Assembly (NCBI RefSeq): GCF_002099425.1
Contig: NW_018344216.1
Coordinates: 1,677,501 to 1,741,500 of the forward strand
DNA: 64,000 nucleotides
Origin: Phascolarctos cinereus
Taxonomy: Eukaryota; Chordata; Mammalia; Diprotodontia; Phascolarctidae
Direction of reading: 5' to 3'
Positions 63,841 to 64,000 of the stretch are shown here, one piece after another. How positions within the stretch are numbered: the first letter of the stretch is position 1; the number at the start of each line of letters is the position of its first letter. Under the pieces are notes generated by a model that was not told the origin of the DNA, did not search any database, and worked only from the letters and a program-made list of their open reading frames with translations. Position numbers and translations under genes: made by a program.

Positions 63841-64000
63841 GTGTCAAATGCTACTAGTGGACTAGAAGGCCAGTGACAACAGGGACTGGGGCTTACCCGT
63901 CAATATCTCTCAGACATAGGCTCAGAAAGAATTAATTCTCAAATAATCAAAAACCAATGTTAGATCAGATGAGGTTTAAACATATGTCAATCAAGCAATC

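Overview
This window looks like non-coding (intergenic or intronic) nuclear DNA from a marsupial. The strongest evidence is dozens of copies of two related tRNA-headed SINEs. One is short and A-tailed and resembles wallaby WSINE1. The other is about 250 bp, ends in a BovB/RTE-like tail and resembles MAR1. Beside them are many old L2 and CR1/L3 fragments, marsupial-type L1 pieces, MIR-like CORE-SINEs, two hAT-type non-autonomous transposons and two solo LTRs of one family. I cannot fix the species. Family names come from memory of consensus sequences, not from a search, and most repeat ends are good to about 10-30 bases.

I found no protein-coding exon that I can defend. The longest open frames (up to 255 codons) lie antisense or sense inside L2, L1, SINE or simple-repeat sequence, or have no recognisable content. 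The only recognisable structural-RNA sequence is a nearly full-length but diverged 7SL (SRP) RNA copy at about 16521-16815. It keeps the S-domain, so it is not an Alu-type SINE.

Layout. 1-6100: an L2 3' end split by a SINE, short SINEs, an L1 ORF2-end fragment at 2845-3310 and another at 5850-6112. 6100-15000: mixed unique DNA, MIR-like SINEs, L2 3' ends and a small direct repeat at 10593-10890. 15002-15187: a palindromic hAT-like MITE. 16521-16815: the 7SL copy. 18600-20210: two L2 segments in opposite orientation, meeting near 19500 as a foldback. 20803-21003: a second hAT-like element. 22840-27530: SINE-in-SINE nesting and several antisense L2 copies. 27950-30000: CA/GA microsatellites and tandem SINEs. 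30700-32260: an L2 3' end carrying an L1 insertion that has its 5' end but no 3' end, with a perfect 16-bp target-site duplication. 33205-33740: an L1 3' end. 34080-35300: a repeat-poor block. 35560-36390 and 45246-46470: CR1/L3 pieces. 36680-37215 and 48400-48930: two copies of an RTE-like retroposon. 40330-42850: antisense L1 ORF2 abutting sense L2. 50690-52015: a four-layer nest of CORE-SINE, solo LTR and two SINEs. 53850-55450: the longest repeat-poor stretch. 58887-59524: the second solo LTR. 60935-62860: the longest L2 copy, broken by three SINEs. 63084-64000: more SINEs beside a palindromic TA/CA repeat.

There is no operon-like or pathway logic here. What the window records is order of insertion: L2, CR1/L3 and MIR-like copies are the hosts, and L1, LTR and the tRNA-headed SINEs lie inside them, often with readable target-site duplications. 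I looked for a new system and did not find a credible one. The most useful leads are the 3'-truncated L1 with intact duplication, the L2 foldback, the shared-head/two-tail SINE pair, and a few repeat-poor blocks that merit a conservation test.
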